A DNA stretch of 64,000 nucleotides from Campylobacter corcagiensis (GTDB lineage Bacteria; Campylobacterota; Campylobacteria; Campylobacterales; Campylobacteraceae). This document shows positions 1 through 9,597 of the stretch, in pieces. The notes under the pieces were generated by a model. It saw only the letters and a list, made by a program, of their open reading frames with translations. It was not told where the DNA came from and made no database searches. The position numbers and the translations under genes were made by a program. The DNA is taken from NCBI RefSeq assembly GCF_013201645.1, contig NZ_CP053842.1:248001-312000 (forward strand). The letters run 5' to 3'. Position 1 is the first letter of the stretch, and each line of letters starts with the position of its first letter.

Positions 1-264
1 CTCAGCTCAGACTATTTGGTGGAATGGACCGATGGGTGTTTTTGAGATAGATAAGTTTTCAAGAGGAAGCTTTAGAATGAGTCACTTTATAGCAGAAAGC
101 CCAGCTACTACGGTTATTGGCGGTGGCGATACAGCTGATGTGGTAGCAAGAGCTGGAGATAAAGATGAGGTTACTTTTATATCAACTGGTGGTGGAGCAA
201 GTCTTGAGCTGATTGAAGGTAAAGAACTACCTGGTGTAAAAGTGCTTATAAGAGAGGAAAAAAA

Positions 265-268
<4 letters not shown>
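1..268 (+). CDS. pgk: Phosphoglycerate kinase, C-terminal part (cut by window start)
   Basis: Phosphoglycerate kinase makes ATP from 1,3-bisphosphoglycerate in cytosolic glycolysis. Only the last ~88 residues are in the window; the reading frame is open from base 2 and the start lies upstream. Visible family signatures are the WNGPMGVFE stretch and the C-terminal [17 protein letters not shown] stretch, which form the nucleotide/phosphate-binding end of the protein. The stop TGA (266-268) overlaps the TTG start of tpiA, so the two glycolytic genes are translationally coupled. The assignment is secure from the motifs and from the neighbouring tpiA. Confidence 0.95.
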
Positions 269-1766
<1,498 letters not shown>

Positions 1767-1768
1767 AA

Positions 1769-2788
1769 ATGTCAAAGTTACTTAAACCTATAAAGCTTGG
1801 AAATTTAGAGATTAAAAACCGTATCGTAATGCCTCCGATGTGTACATATATGGCAAAAGAAAGTGGTAAGGTTAGAAGTTTTCACCGCTATCACTATGTA
1901 TCAAGGGCTATTGGCGGGGTTGGATTTATCATAGTCGAAGCTACAGCAGTTGAAGAGCGAGGCAGGATAAGTAACTTTGATCTTGGGCTTTGGGATGATA
2001 ATCAAATTAAATCTCACACAAAACTTACAAAAGACATTCATAAATTTGGTGCCAAAGTAGCTCTCCAGCTTGCACATTCTGGAAGAAAGTGTGAGTGCGT
2101 AAACTGTAAAAGCGTAGCACCAAGTCCTATAAGGTTTTCTCAAAGCTATAACAAACCAAAAGAGTTAAGTTTAAAAGAGATAGCAAATGTTAGAGAAAAT
2201 TTCTTAAAAGCAGCAAAAAGAGCAGTTCTTGCAGGCTATGATATGGTTGAAATTCACGCAGCTCATGGATATTTGCTTCATGAATTTTTAAGTCCATTAA
2301 CAAATGAACGAAAAGATGAGTATGGTAGTAGTTTTGAAAACCGTGTAAGATTGCTTTGTGAGATAATGGATGATTTTTCAAAATCAGATATCTCATTTGG
2401 CGTAAGAATCAGTGCTGATGAGTGGGAAAATGGCGGATTTGGTATAGAAGATAGTAAGAATTTAGCTAAAATTTTAGAAAGTTTAGGGGCTAAATACATC
2501 CACGTAAGTGCTGGTGGAAATCACCCAAAGCCAGCTCTTATGCCAGATATAGAGCCACTTTATCAAGCAAACTATGCAAAAGAGATAAAAAGTGTGGTTA
2601 ATGTTCCTGTTATTGCTGTAGGGCTTATTACGACGATAGATGAGGGAGAAAAGCTGCTAAATGAGAAGTATTGTGATATGGTAGCGTATGGAAGAGAGCT
2701 ACTTAGAAATCCAAATTTAGCTCTTTATGCTCAAGCAAAATCTAGCAGCAGCGATGATATTTTCAGTGCTTATAAAAGGGCTTTTTAA
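1769..2788 (+). CDS. NADH:flavin oxidoreductase, Old Yellow Enzyme family (YqjM/NamA-like)
   Basis: A predicted FMN-dependent ene-reductase of the Old Yellow Enzyme family, reducing activated C=C bonds with NAD(P)H; the physiological substrate is unknown. The 339-residue TIM barrel shows the N-terminal LGNLEIKNRIVMPPMCTY, the substrate-binding HAAHGYLLHEFLSP followed by TNERKDEYGSSFENR, and the C-terminal FMN phosphate site around AYGRELLRNPNLA. The first segment fits the shorter, thermophilic-like YqjM subclass. It lies two bases after fabI and probably shares its transcript. Exact substrate assignment is not possible from sequence. Confidence 0.88.
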   Translation: MSKLLKPIKLGNLEIKNRIVMPPMCTYMAKESGKVRSFHRYHYVSRAIGGVGFIIVEATAVEERGRISNFDLGLWDDNQIKSHTKLTKDIHKFGAKVALQLAHSGRKCECVNCKSVAPSPIRFSQSYNKPKELSLKEIANVRENFLKAAKRAVLAGYDMVEIHAAHGYLLHEFLSPLTNERKDEYGSSFENRVRLLCEIMDDFSKSDISFGVRISADEWENGGFGIEDSKNLAKILESLGAKYIHVSAGGNHPKPALMPDIEPLYQANYAKEIKSVVNVPVIAVGLITTIDEGEKLLNEKYCDMVAYGRELLRNPNLALYAQAKSSSSDDIFSAYKRAF

Positions 2789-2858
2789 AAAGTCCTTAAA
2801 ATTTCAATAATTTTTTAAATTTCAGCTAATTATAAGTAAAATCATAGATAAATTTATA

Positions 2859-2864
2859 TATAAT
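2859..2864 (+). promoter_or_regulatory. Putative -10 box for the FadL-type porin
   Basis: A TATAAT hexamer in the AT-rich 100-bp gap after the flavin oxidoreductase, about 28 bp before the porin start. Campylobacter sigma-70 promoters are defined mainly by the -10 box, so no clear -35 is expected. Confidence 0.5.
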
Positions 2865-2891
2865 AAAACCTTTTGCTTTTAAGGATAATAT

Positions 2892-4139
2892 ATGAAATTT
2901 ATAAAACTAATACTACCTCTAGCTTTTGCTTCATCTGTTTTTGCTGGGGGCTATAAAATTCCAGAACAAAGTAGCGATTCTATGGCTTTAGCAGCGAGTA
3001 ATATCGCTAAGAGTTTTGGTGCAGACGCGGCTTACTATAACCCTGCAAACATGGTCTTTTTAGATGATAAAAGCCATATAAATATTAACACTTTTTATAT
3101 TCATCTAGGAGAAACTAAATTTAACAATCACTCAAAAAAATTAGGAACATCTGATACTAAATCTAAAGATTATGATGTTGTTGGAGCTTCAACTTACTAT
3201 GTATCTCCATTTTTTGCCAATAATTTTAGATTTGGTCTATCTTTTAACATTCCAGCAGGACTTGCGATGGAGTGGGATGATAGCTATCCAGCAAGTGTAG
3301 CAGAGAAATTTGAACTTAAAATTTATGAACTTGCTCCAAGTTTAGCCTATCAAGTGCTTGATAACTTAAGCGTTGCAGCAGGTGTTAGAGTGGTTTATAC
3401 TGATGGTGTTATAAAAAATAGAGTAAACACAACACCTTATAAGATGAGCCGTGAAGTAAAGGGTGATTCTTTTGATTTTGGTTATAACTTAGCTTTAGCT
3501 TATAAGCCAACTAAAAATTTATCTTTAGCTGCAACTTATAGATCAAAAGTTGACATAAATGTCAAAGGAGATACAAATCTAAATGAGAACTTTTTAGGTA
3601 AAAATTTTAGTAAATCTATTGGCACAAATATCTCTATTCCACTTCCTGCATCTTTAAATTTAGCACTTGCTTATGAAATGGATAAAGTAACACTTATGTT
3701 TGCTTTTGAAAGAACTTATTGGTCATCATTTAAAGAGCTTGATTTTAACTACAATGAGCCAATTTTAAATCCAATCACTAAAAAAATAATTGATGATGCA
3801 CATGAGAAAAAATGGAAAGATAGCAACACTTACCGTTTTGGTATGGCTTATCAAGCTAGTGATAAACTTCGCTTAATGGCTGGTTTTGGCATAGATGAAA
3901 ATATCGCTGCTGATAAATTTACAAGCTTTGAACTACCAAATACTAAAGCTTATATCTACTCAGTTGGTGCAAATTACGCTATTAATAGCGATTTAGAGGT
4001 TGGATTTGGATATTTGTATCAAGATAGACAAAAACGAAATGCAAATGTTCAAAAATCAAATTTCATAGGCAATGTAGAGGGTGAATTTGACCCAGGCGAT
4101 GCACAGCTAGTTAGTCTATCACTTAAGTATAAATTTTAG
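2892..4139 (+). CDS. FadL/OmpP1 family outer-membrane transport protein
   Basis: A 415-residue outer-membrane beta-barrel of the FadL/TodX family, which lets hydrophobic compounds such as long-chain fatty acids cross the outer membrane. It has a signal peptide (MKFIKLILPLAFASSVFA) and, right after it, the family N-terminal hatch region GGYKIPEQSSDSMALAAS with DAAYYNPANM. The rest alternates amphipathic strands and ends in an aromatic residue (SLKYKF), the usual barrel-insertion signal. It stands alone, with its own promoter-like box and a hairpin after the stop. The transported substrate is not predictable. Confidence 0.9.
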   Translation: MKFIKLILPLAFASSVFAGGYKIPEQSSDSMALAASNIAKSFGADAAYYNPANMVFLDDKSHININTFYIHLGETKFNNHSKKLGTSDTKSKDYDVVGASTYYVSPFFANNFRFGLSFNIPAGLAMEWDDSYPASVAEKFELKIYELAPSLAYQVLDNLSVAAGVRVVYTDGVIKNRVNTTPYKMSREVKGDSFDFGYNLALAYKPTKNLSLAATYRSKVDINVKGDTNLNENFLGKNFSKSIGTNISIPLPASLNLALAYEMDKVTLMFAFERTYWSSFKELDFNYNEPILNPITKKIIDDAHEKKWKDSNTYRFGMAYQASDKLRLMAGFGIDENIAADKFTSFELPNTKAYIYSVGANYAINSDLEVGFGYLYQDRQKRNANVQKSNFIGNVEGEFDPGDAQLVSLSLKYKF

Positions 4140-4150
4140 TTTGGTTTGAT

Positions 4151-4179
4151 AAAATCCTTTAATAAACTTAAAGGATTTT
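4151..4179 (+). terminator. Perfect hairpin overlapping the next ribosome-binding site
   Basis: A 12-bp perfect stem (4151-4162 with 4168-4179, loop TAAAC) lies 11 bp after the porin stop and its 3' arm ends in TTTT, as in an intrinsic terminator. The 3' arm also contains AAAGGA (4170-4175), the ribosome-binding site of the gene starting at 4183. It may therefore act both as a terminator and as a structure that hides the ribosome-binding site. Confidence 0.6.
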
Positions 4180-4182
4180 AAA

Positions 4183-4995
4183 ATGAGTAGATATAGAGCT
4201 ATATTTGATTGTGAAACTATCCCAGATAGCGATAGTTTAAGGATAACTTATGGTTTTGACGGTAGTGATGAGGATGTAGCAAATTTAGCTTTTAGTGCTC
4301 AAAAAGAAAAAACTGGAAGCGAGTTTTTACCTGTAAATTTCCATAAAGTTGTAGCTATTAGCATGGTTTTAGCTGATGAATTTGGTAAGTTTATAAGGGT
4401 TGATAGCATAAAAGGCGGTAGTGAAGAAGAGATAATTAGAAATTTCATTAAATTTATAGATAAACACAATCCACTTTTAGTGAGTTTTAATGGTCGTGGT
4501 TTTGATATTCCAATGATTATGATTAGAGCAATGAGATACAACATTACAGCTTTTTCATACTTTGAGGTTAAAAACCCAATGCTTAATAAAGATAAATGGG
4601 ATAATTACCGCGTTCGTTATAGCTCAAATTTTCATCTTGACTTGCTTGATTTTATTAGTGAACACAAATCAGTTTTTGGTTTTAATCTCGACTCGCTTTG
4701 TAAAACCCTAAATTTACCCGGCAAATACGACACAAAAGGCGATCAAGTTACTAGACTTTTTTATGCAGGTTGTAAAGATATCATAGATGAATACTGCCAA
4801 AGCGACACGCTAAATACATACTGGCTTTTTTTAAAATATGAAATTTTAAGAGGAAATTTAACTATTGAAGATTACGCTAGTTTTTTAGCAGGAATGAGAG
4901 ATTATTTAGAAAAAGAAAAGCCACAAATGTCGTATACGCCAGTTTTTCATCAACATATACAAAAAGAACTTGAAAGGCTAGGATATGAAATTTAA
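4183..4995 (+). CDS. Predicted 3'-5' exonuclease related to the PolB exonuclease domain
   Basis: A stand-alone DnaQ-fold exonuclease of the type predicted from the proofreading domain of family-B DNA polymerases. The 270-residue protein starts with the metal-binding FDCETIPD (Exo I: Asp and Glu), has Exo II-like VSFNGRGFDIPMIM, and a late EYCQSDTLNTYWLF with the Exo III Tyr/Asp. There is no polymerase domain. It ends 11 bp inside an exported DNA ligase gene, suggesting co-expression. The substrate (single- or double-stranded DNA, repair or uptake) is not known. The ribosome-binding site lies in the 3' arm of a hairpin (4168-4179). Confidence 0.82.
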   Translation: MSRYRAIFDCETIPDSDSLRITYGFDGSDEDVANLAFSAQKEKTGSEFLPVNFHKVVAISMVLADEFGKFIRVDSIKGGSEEEIIRNFIKFIDKHNPLLVSFNGRGFDIPMIMIRAMRYNITAFSYFEVKNPMLNKDKWDNYRVRYSSNFHLDLLDFISEHKSVFGFNLDSLCKTLNLPGKYDTKGDQVTRLFYAGCKDIIDEYCQSDTLNTYWLFLKYEILRGNLTIEDYASFLAGMRDYLEKEKPQMSYTPVFHQHIQKELERLGYEI

Positions 4996-5794
4996 AGCTC
5001 TGTTTTTGCCTCTTTTTCTAATCATTTTTGCTAGCGCTCAAGTTATGCTTCTTAGCGAATACAAAGATGAAAATTTAAGTGGCTGGTATATCAGCGAAAA
5101 GCTTGATGGAGTTCGTGGTGTATGGGATGGCAAAGAGTTAAAAAGTAGAAGTGGTTATAAATTTAGCTATCCAGATGAGTTTATAAAGTGTTTTCCAAAT
5201 TTTGCTCTTGATGGTGAGCTTTATACGAAAAGAGGAGAATTTGATAAAATTTCAAGCATAACTTCAAATATGAGTGAACATCAAGGTTGGGGTGAGATCA
5301 AATTTCACATATTTGACATTCCTGAAGCAAATATTAGTTTTGATGAAAAATATGCCAAAATGAAAGAGTTAGATAAAAATTGTAAAAATATCATAGCCAT
5401 AAAACAGATTGCTGCTAAAGATAATGAAGAGGTTTTTAAGCTTTTAGATGAGGTTGTAAATAGCGGTGGCGAAGGGCTTGTAGCAAGATCTCCTAGTCTT
5501 ATTTACGAAAATGCTAGATCATCAAAAATTTTAAAGATTAAGAAATTTAAAGACGGCGAGTGTGAAGTTATTAGGATAAATGAAGGTAGTGGCAAATATA
5601 AAGGGCTTATGGGTTCTATTTCCTGCCGTGACACAAAAAGTGGTGTTATTTTTAAAATCGGCACAGGTTTTAGCGATGAGATAAGGAAAAATCCCCCTAA
5701 AATAGGGCAAATCATAACATATAAATATCAAAACTTAACCAAAAACAACAAGCCAAGATTTCCTGTATTTTTACGATATAGAGATGAGTTATAA
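4985..5794 (+). CDS. Exported ATP-dependent DNA ligase (Lig E-like)
   Basis: A minimal ATP-dependent DNA ligase that seals nicks, with an N-terminal signal peptide (KALFLPLFLIIFASAQ) pointing to the periplasm. The nucleotidyltransferase lysine is in motif I, SEKLDGVRG; motif III/IIIa follows as LDGELYTKRGEFD, motif IV as GGEGLVAR and motif V as ILKIKKFKDGE, then a short OB-fold domain. Length (269 aa) is typical for the Lig E group of Campylobacter, Haemophilus and Neisseria, which is additional to the replicative NAD-dependent LigA. It overlaps the upstream exonuclease gene by 11 bp. A link to DNA uptake or extracellular DNA is proposed for this group but not proved here. Confidence 0.88.
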   Translation: MKFKALFLPLFLIIFASAQVMLLSEYKDENLSGWYISEKLDGVRGVWDGKELKSRSGYKFSYPDEFIKCFPNFALDGELYTKRGEFDKISSITSNMSEHQGWGEIKFHIFDIPEANISFDEKYAKMKELDKNCKNIIAIKQIAAKDNEEVFKLLDEVVNSGGEGLVARSPSLIYENARSSKILKIKKFKDGECEVIRINEGSGKYKGLMGSISCRDTKSGVIFKIGTGFSDEIRKNPPKIGQIITYKYQNLTKNNKPRFPVFLRYRDEL

Positions 5795-5805
5795 CTTAGA
5801 TTTGA

Positions 5806-5811
5806 TATAAT
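5806..5811 (+). promoter_or_regulatory. Putative -10 box for galE
   Basis: TATAAT in the gap after the ligase gene, 50 bp before the galE start, which has a strong AAGGAGA ribosome-binding site. Confidence 0.5.
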
Positions 5812-5860
5812 TTCAAGGGTTAAATATTAAAAATAAATTGATACTTTAAAAAGGAGATAT

Positions 5861-6853
5861 ATGAAAATTTTAGTAACTGGCGGAGCAGGCTATATAGGAA
5901 GTCATGTTGTAAAAGCGCTTTTAGAGAGCAAAAAGCATGAAATAGTTGTTATAGATAACCTTTGTAAGGGTTCAAAAAAAGCGATTGATGCTTTAAAAAC
6001 TGTAGGTGAATTTGAATTTATTGATATGAGCTTAGAAGATGTTTTAAGACTTGAAGAGCTTTTTAAAACTCATAAATTTGAAGCGATTATCCACTTTGCA
6101 GCATTTATTGAGGTTTTTGAAAGCACTGTTAAGCCACTAAAATACTATCTAAACAACACAAGCAATGCTATAAATTTAATCACTCTAGCTAATAAATACG
6201 GCGTTAAAAATTTTGTCTTTAGCTCTACAGCTGCAACTTATGGTGAGCCTGATACAGCCCAAGTTAGCGAAACAAGCCCGCAAAATCCAATAAACGCATA
6301 TGGTAGAAGCAAACTTATGACTGAGTGGGTTTTAAAAGATGTTGCTTTGGCAAATAAAAATTTCAGATACGCTATTTTAAGGTACTTTAATGTCGCAGGA
6401 GCAAGTAGCGATGGACTTTTAGGGCAAAACTATCCAAACGCTACTCACTTAATCAAAGTCGCAACCCAAACCATCTCAGGTAGGAGAGACAAGATGAGCA
6501 TATTTGGCGATGATTATGATACCAAAGATGGCACATGTATTAGGGATTATATCCACATAGAAGACTTAGCGGATGCCCATATTTACGCACTTGATTATAT
6601 AAAAGAAAATGATAGCGAGATATTTAATGTTGGATATGGCAAAGGATACAGCGTAAAAGAAGTAATAGATGCTGCAAAAGAAGTTGGCGGTGATTTCAGG
6701 GTAGAAATTTCAGATAGAAGAGATGGCGATCCAGCCTGTTTGATAGCAAATTCAGATAAACTTAGAAAGCTTACTGGCTGGAGCCCAAAAAGAGATGATA
6801 TAAAACTTATCATCAGTTCAGCCCTTAAATGGGAAGAAAATATAAAGGAGTAA
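5861..6853 (+). CDS. galE: UDP-glucose/UDP-GlcNAc 4-epimerase
   Basis: A cytosolic NAD-dependent epimerase (330 aa) of the extended short-chain dehydrogenase family. The N-terminal Rossmann motif is VTGGAGYIGSH; the catalytic Ser/Tyr/Lys triad is seen in FSSTAATYG and NAYGRSKLMTEWVL. In C. jejuni the orthologue at this place (Gne) makes UDP-GalNAc for the N-glycan and also feeds lipooligosaccharide and capsule. It opens the glycosylation locus here with its own promoter-like box and a good ribosome-binding site. Whether it acts on UDP-Glc, UDP-GlcNAc or both cannot be told from the sequence. Confidence 0.92.
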   Translation: MKILVTGGAGYIGSHVVKALLESKKHEIVVIDNLCKGSKKAIDALKTVGEFEFIDMSLEDVLRLEELFKTHKFEAIIHFAAFIEVFESTVKPLKYYLNNTSNAINLITLANKYGVKNFVFSSTAATYGEPDTAQVSETSPQNPINAYGRSKLMTEWVLKDVALANKNFRYAILRYFNVAGASSDGLLGQNYPNATHLIKVATQTISGRRDKMSIFGDDYDTKDGTCIRDYIHIEDLADAHIYALDYIKENDSEIFNVGYGKGYSVKEVIDAAKEVGGDFRVEISDRRDGDPACLIANSDKLRKLTGWSPKRDDIKLIISSALKWEENIKE

Positions 6854-6855
6854 AA

Positions 6856-7299
6856 ATGAGATCTGTTTTAGGAATTTTAGTTATGGCAAGTTTGGCATTT
6901 GGTTTTGATACTTCTATTTTTCCAAAAGCACAAGATGGCTTTAGGCAACATATCATAAATTTAGAACCAAAGCAAAGTGAGAAAGATTACGAAGTTGTAG
7001 TTGAATTTGGTAGGGTTTTAAGTGTGGATTGTAACGTGCACTCATATAGTGGTGGAATACTTAAAGATAAAGTTTTAGATGGATATGGCTATAATTATTA
7101 TGAATTTAGTGATAATAATAGCACTTTATATAAAACCTTGATGCTTTGTCCAGATGAGGCGTTAAAAGATGAGTTTGTAATGTTTGGTGATAGTATAAAA
7201 ACTCATTATAATAGTAAAATTCCTCTTATCATATACGCACCAAAAGATATCAATATAAGAGTTAAAATTTATGCTCTTGAGAGTGAAAAGATCTTATAA
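6856..7299 (+). CDS. eco: Ecotin family periplasmic serine-protease inhibitor
   Basis: Ecotin is a periplasmic dimer that blocks trypsin-fold (S1) serine proteases such as host elastase and trypsin. The 147-residue precursor has a signal peptide (RSVLGILVMASLAFGF) and then aligns with E. coli ecotin throughout: SIFPKAQDGFRQHIINL, VDCNVHSYSGGILKDKVLDG, YGYNYYEF, and the reactive loop YKTLMLCPDE. The two Cys that form the ecotin disulphide are both present. By alignment with TMMAC of E. coli the P1 residue is Leu instead of Met. I chose ATG 6856, three bases after the galE stop and with AAAGGAG before it, rather than an in-frame start at 6829 inside galE. The last 38 bp overlap the convergent flippase gene. 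Confidence 0.85.
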   Translation: MRSVLGILVMASLAFGFDTSIFPKAQDGFRQHIINLEPKQSEKDYEVVVEFGRVLSVDCNVHSYSGGILKDKVLDGYGYNYYEFSDNNSTLYKTLMLCPDEALKDEFVMFGDSIKTHYNSKIPLIIYAPKDINIRVKIYALESEKIL

Positions 7300-8779
7300 T
7301 ATATAAAAGCAAAGCTCTAAAGTTTTTATTTGGTAACAAAACGGTAAAACAAACTGTTGTTGTTACCAAAAAATACAATATCCCAACTTTGAAAAACTCT
7401 AAATAGTTTGAAATTTCATAGTTTAGTTTGCTTATGATAAAAGATGAAATTCCTAATATTATAAAGCAGTTCATCCAAGATATCGTGTAGTCTTTAGCTA
7501 CTGTATATATATTTTTTTCAAAGCAGACTCTATATGCAAGTATAGGTTTTGCTACTAAGACGATGGCAAAATTTGCTACTAAAGTACCGATTAAAATTCC
7601 AACTAGGCCGTATTTAAAAACAAGCATTAAAGATATAACTAAATTTATTAGAGCTTCACTTATAGGAAGTTTTATATCACTAAAAAAGCCATTTGCTTCT
7701 TTAAATATATCTATGCTTATTCTAAAGATAGATATAAAAAAGTTAGCCATTATAAGAAGTATTGTTAAATTTGATAGATATATCTCATCTCCAAGCCAAA
7801 TCTTAACAAAATCATCTATTATAAAGTATAGTGGAACAAAAATAGCACAAGCAATAGCTATAAAAAGATAGTTTATTTTGCTAAAAAGAGCGTAAATTTC
7901 ACTTTTATTATTTAGGGCTATAAATCTTCCAACTTTTGGTGTGAGTATTGACCTTATCATTAAAACAACCGATAATATCGTACCTGTTATCATTATAAAA
8001 CTTCCATAAATACCAGCTAGTTTTATAGATACAAACATAGATATAAGTATAATATCTGTATTTACAAGTATAATATAACTTAATTTGTGCCATATAAGGT
8101 ATTTAAGGTTTTTAAAAATTTGCATATCTTTTTTATCTGTTTTTTCTATATGAAAACGCGATTTTATAAATTTAGTATAGTAAATTTGCGATATTATCAC
8201 AGATATGAAATTTGAAGCGATAAAAAGAGCAAATGATCTGAATTTAATAATAGCAATAAGCTGTAAAATAGATACGATTAGTAGTGATATGTTAGAAATA
8301 ATTATGACAAAATTATACTCGCCATTTGCACTTATTAAGGTTATTTTGTAAGCATAGAGATAAGTTAGCAAATTTGAAGCTACAAAAAGCCCCCAATATA
8401 GATAAATTTCACTAGTTATAGTTATATCTTTTAGGATAAATGGCATAAAAAGAGCTACTATTAAAGAGAGTAAAAATATAGCTATTACTATTATTTTATA
8501 AGCAAAAGTTATCGTATTAACGGCGATATTTAGTCTAATGCTATCTTTTTTTACGATAGGATCATACAAAGCATAAGCAGCAGCTGAGTAAATTCCTAGT
8601 TCTGCTATGTTTATATATGAGACTAAATTTAGCATAATTTTCATAATTCCTAAATTTTCAAGTCCTAAATTTATTAAAAATTCTCTATTTATTATAAATT
8701 TCATAATGCCTATGATTATGAAAAATATAATATTTAGAGTCATTCCTATATATACACTTTTTAAGATTTTTGCTTTCAC
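7262..8779 (-). CDS. Wzx/MOP-superfamily oligosaccharide flippase
   Basis: A 505-residue, very hydrophobic integral inner-membrane protein with about 12-14 predicted transmembrane segments spread over its whole length and short, Lys-rich cytosolic loops, as in polysaccharide flippases of the MATE/MOP group. Such proteins move undecaprenyl-diphosphate-linked sugars to the periplasmic face. It is the only minus-strand gene in the glycosylation locus, divergent from the GT25 gene, and its 3' end overlaps ecotin by 38 bp. Since pglK is absent from the locus, it is a candidate for the N-glycan flippase, but it might serve another polysaccharide. The family call rests on topology and N-terminal pattern, so the subfamily is uncertain. 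Confidence 0.75.
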   Translation of the reverse strand: MKAKILKSVYIGMTLNIIFFIIIGIMKFIINREFLINLGLENLGIMKIMLNLVSYINIAELGIYSAAAYALYDPIVKKDSIRLNIAVNTITFAYKIIVIAIFLLSLIVALFMPFILKDITITSEIYLYWGLFVASNLLTYLYAYKITLISANGEYNFVIIISNISLLIVSILQLIAIIKFRSFALFIASNFISVIISQIYYTKFIKSRFHIEKTDKKDMQIFKNLKYLIWHKLSYIILVNTDIILISMFVSIKLAGIYGSFIMITGTILSVVLMIRSILTPKVGRFIALNNKSEIYALFSKINYLFIAIACAIFVPLYFIIDDFVKIWLGDEIYLSNLTILLIMANFFISIFRISIDIFKEANGFFSDIKLPISEALINLVISLMLVFKYGLVGILIGTLVANFAIVLVAKPILAYRVCFEKNIYTVAKDYTISWMNCFIILGISSFIISKLNYEISNYLEFFKVGILYFLVTTTVCFTVLLPNKNFRALLLYIIRSFHSQEHKF

Positions 8780-8805
8780 TGTTTATATTATCCTTTAAAG
8801 TATAG

Positions 8806-8811
8806 TATAAT
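8806..8811 (+). promoter_or_regulatory. Putative -10 box of the glycosyltransferase operon
   Basis: TATAAT in the 62-bp gap between the divergent flippase and GT25 genes, 31 bp before the GT25 start. It could drive the long plus-strand pgl operon. Confidence 0.5.
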
Positions 8812-8841
8812 AGCAAAAAATTTATAAATTACAGGTTTGAT

Positions 8842-9597
8842 ATGAGTGATAAAATTTATCTAGTTTCACTTAAAAATGATGATATTAGAAGAAAAACTTT
8901 AAAAGAGCGATTTAAAAGATATGATGAGTTTATAATTTTAGAAGCAGTAGATGGAAGGCAGATGTCATTAAAAGATTACTACAGCACGCTAACAAATTCA
9001 TATAAAGCACATAGAAGAATCCTTAGTCCAGGAGAGATAGGGTGTGCTAGAAGTCATTTAAATATATATGCTGATTTTTTAAATACTAAAGATGAGATTT
9101 GCCTTATTTTAGAAGATGATATTGTTGGTGATGATAAAAGCATACAAAAAGCTTTTGAAATTTATGATAAATTGCCGTCTAATTCACTTCTTCTTTGTGA
9201 AGGGCAGTTTTGTAACTCATTAAGAAGTAGTATTTTGGTTAAAAAAATAGATAATAATTTATATAAAGTTAGCAATCTATCAAAGAGATTTATAACTGGA
9301 ACTTGTGCTTATATGGTAGATAAAAACATAGCTAAAGCATTAAAAAATTCTCAAGATAAGGCTCTTAATTTAGCAGATAGATGGGATGAGTTTGGAAATT
9401 TTGATATTTATATAAGTGATATTTTTATTCATCCAAACTCTAGGAATGATAGCAGCATAGAAAAAGAAAGAAATTTAAAGAAAATAGAGCATAAGGCAAA
9501 CATTAAAGACTACATAAATACATTTTTTTATATTTTTAAATCCAGAATTAAAGTATATATATTTGGTTATAAAAAGATAGTAGAGTGCATGAAATGA
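8842..9597 (+). CDS. Glycosyltransferase family 25 protein
   Basis: A cytosolic or membrane-associated sugar transferase of family GT25, which includes lipooligosaccharide beta-galactosyltransferases. Typical features in the 251-residue protein are the N-terminal KIYLVSLKNDDIRRKTL, the GEIGCARSHLNIY segment, and the acidic LILEDDI metal/nucleotide-sugar motif. GT25 has no counterpart in the C. jejuni pgl locus, so it may add a species-specific branch to the glycan or modify lipooligosaccharide. Its stop overlaps the ATG of the next transferase (ATGA). Confidence 0.85.
   Translation: MSDKIYLVSLKNDDIRRKTLKERFKRYDEFIILEAVDGRQMSLKDYYSTLTNSYKAHRRILSPGEIGCARSHLNIYADFLNTKDEICLILEDDIVGDDKSIQKAFEIYDKLPSNSLLLCEGQFCNSLRSSILVKKIDNNLYKVSNLSKRFITGTCAYMVDKNIAKALKNSQDKALNLADRWDEFGNFDIYISDIFIHPNSRNDSSIEKERNLKKIEHKANIKDYINTFFYIFKSRIKVYIFGYKKIVECMK

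Noticed and set aside
6829-6855. Earlier start for ecotin at 6829
   Set aside because: It lies within galE and would put nine charged residues before the signal peptide; ATG 6856 has a proper ribosome-binding site and gives a normal signal peptide.
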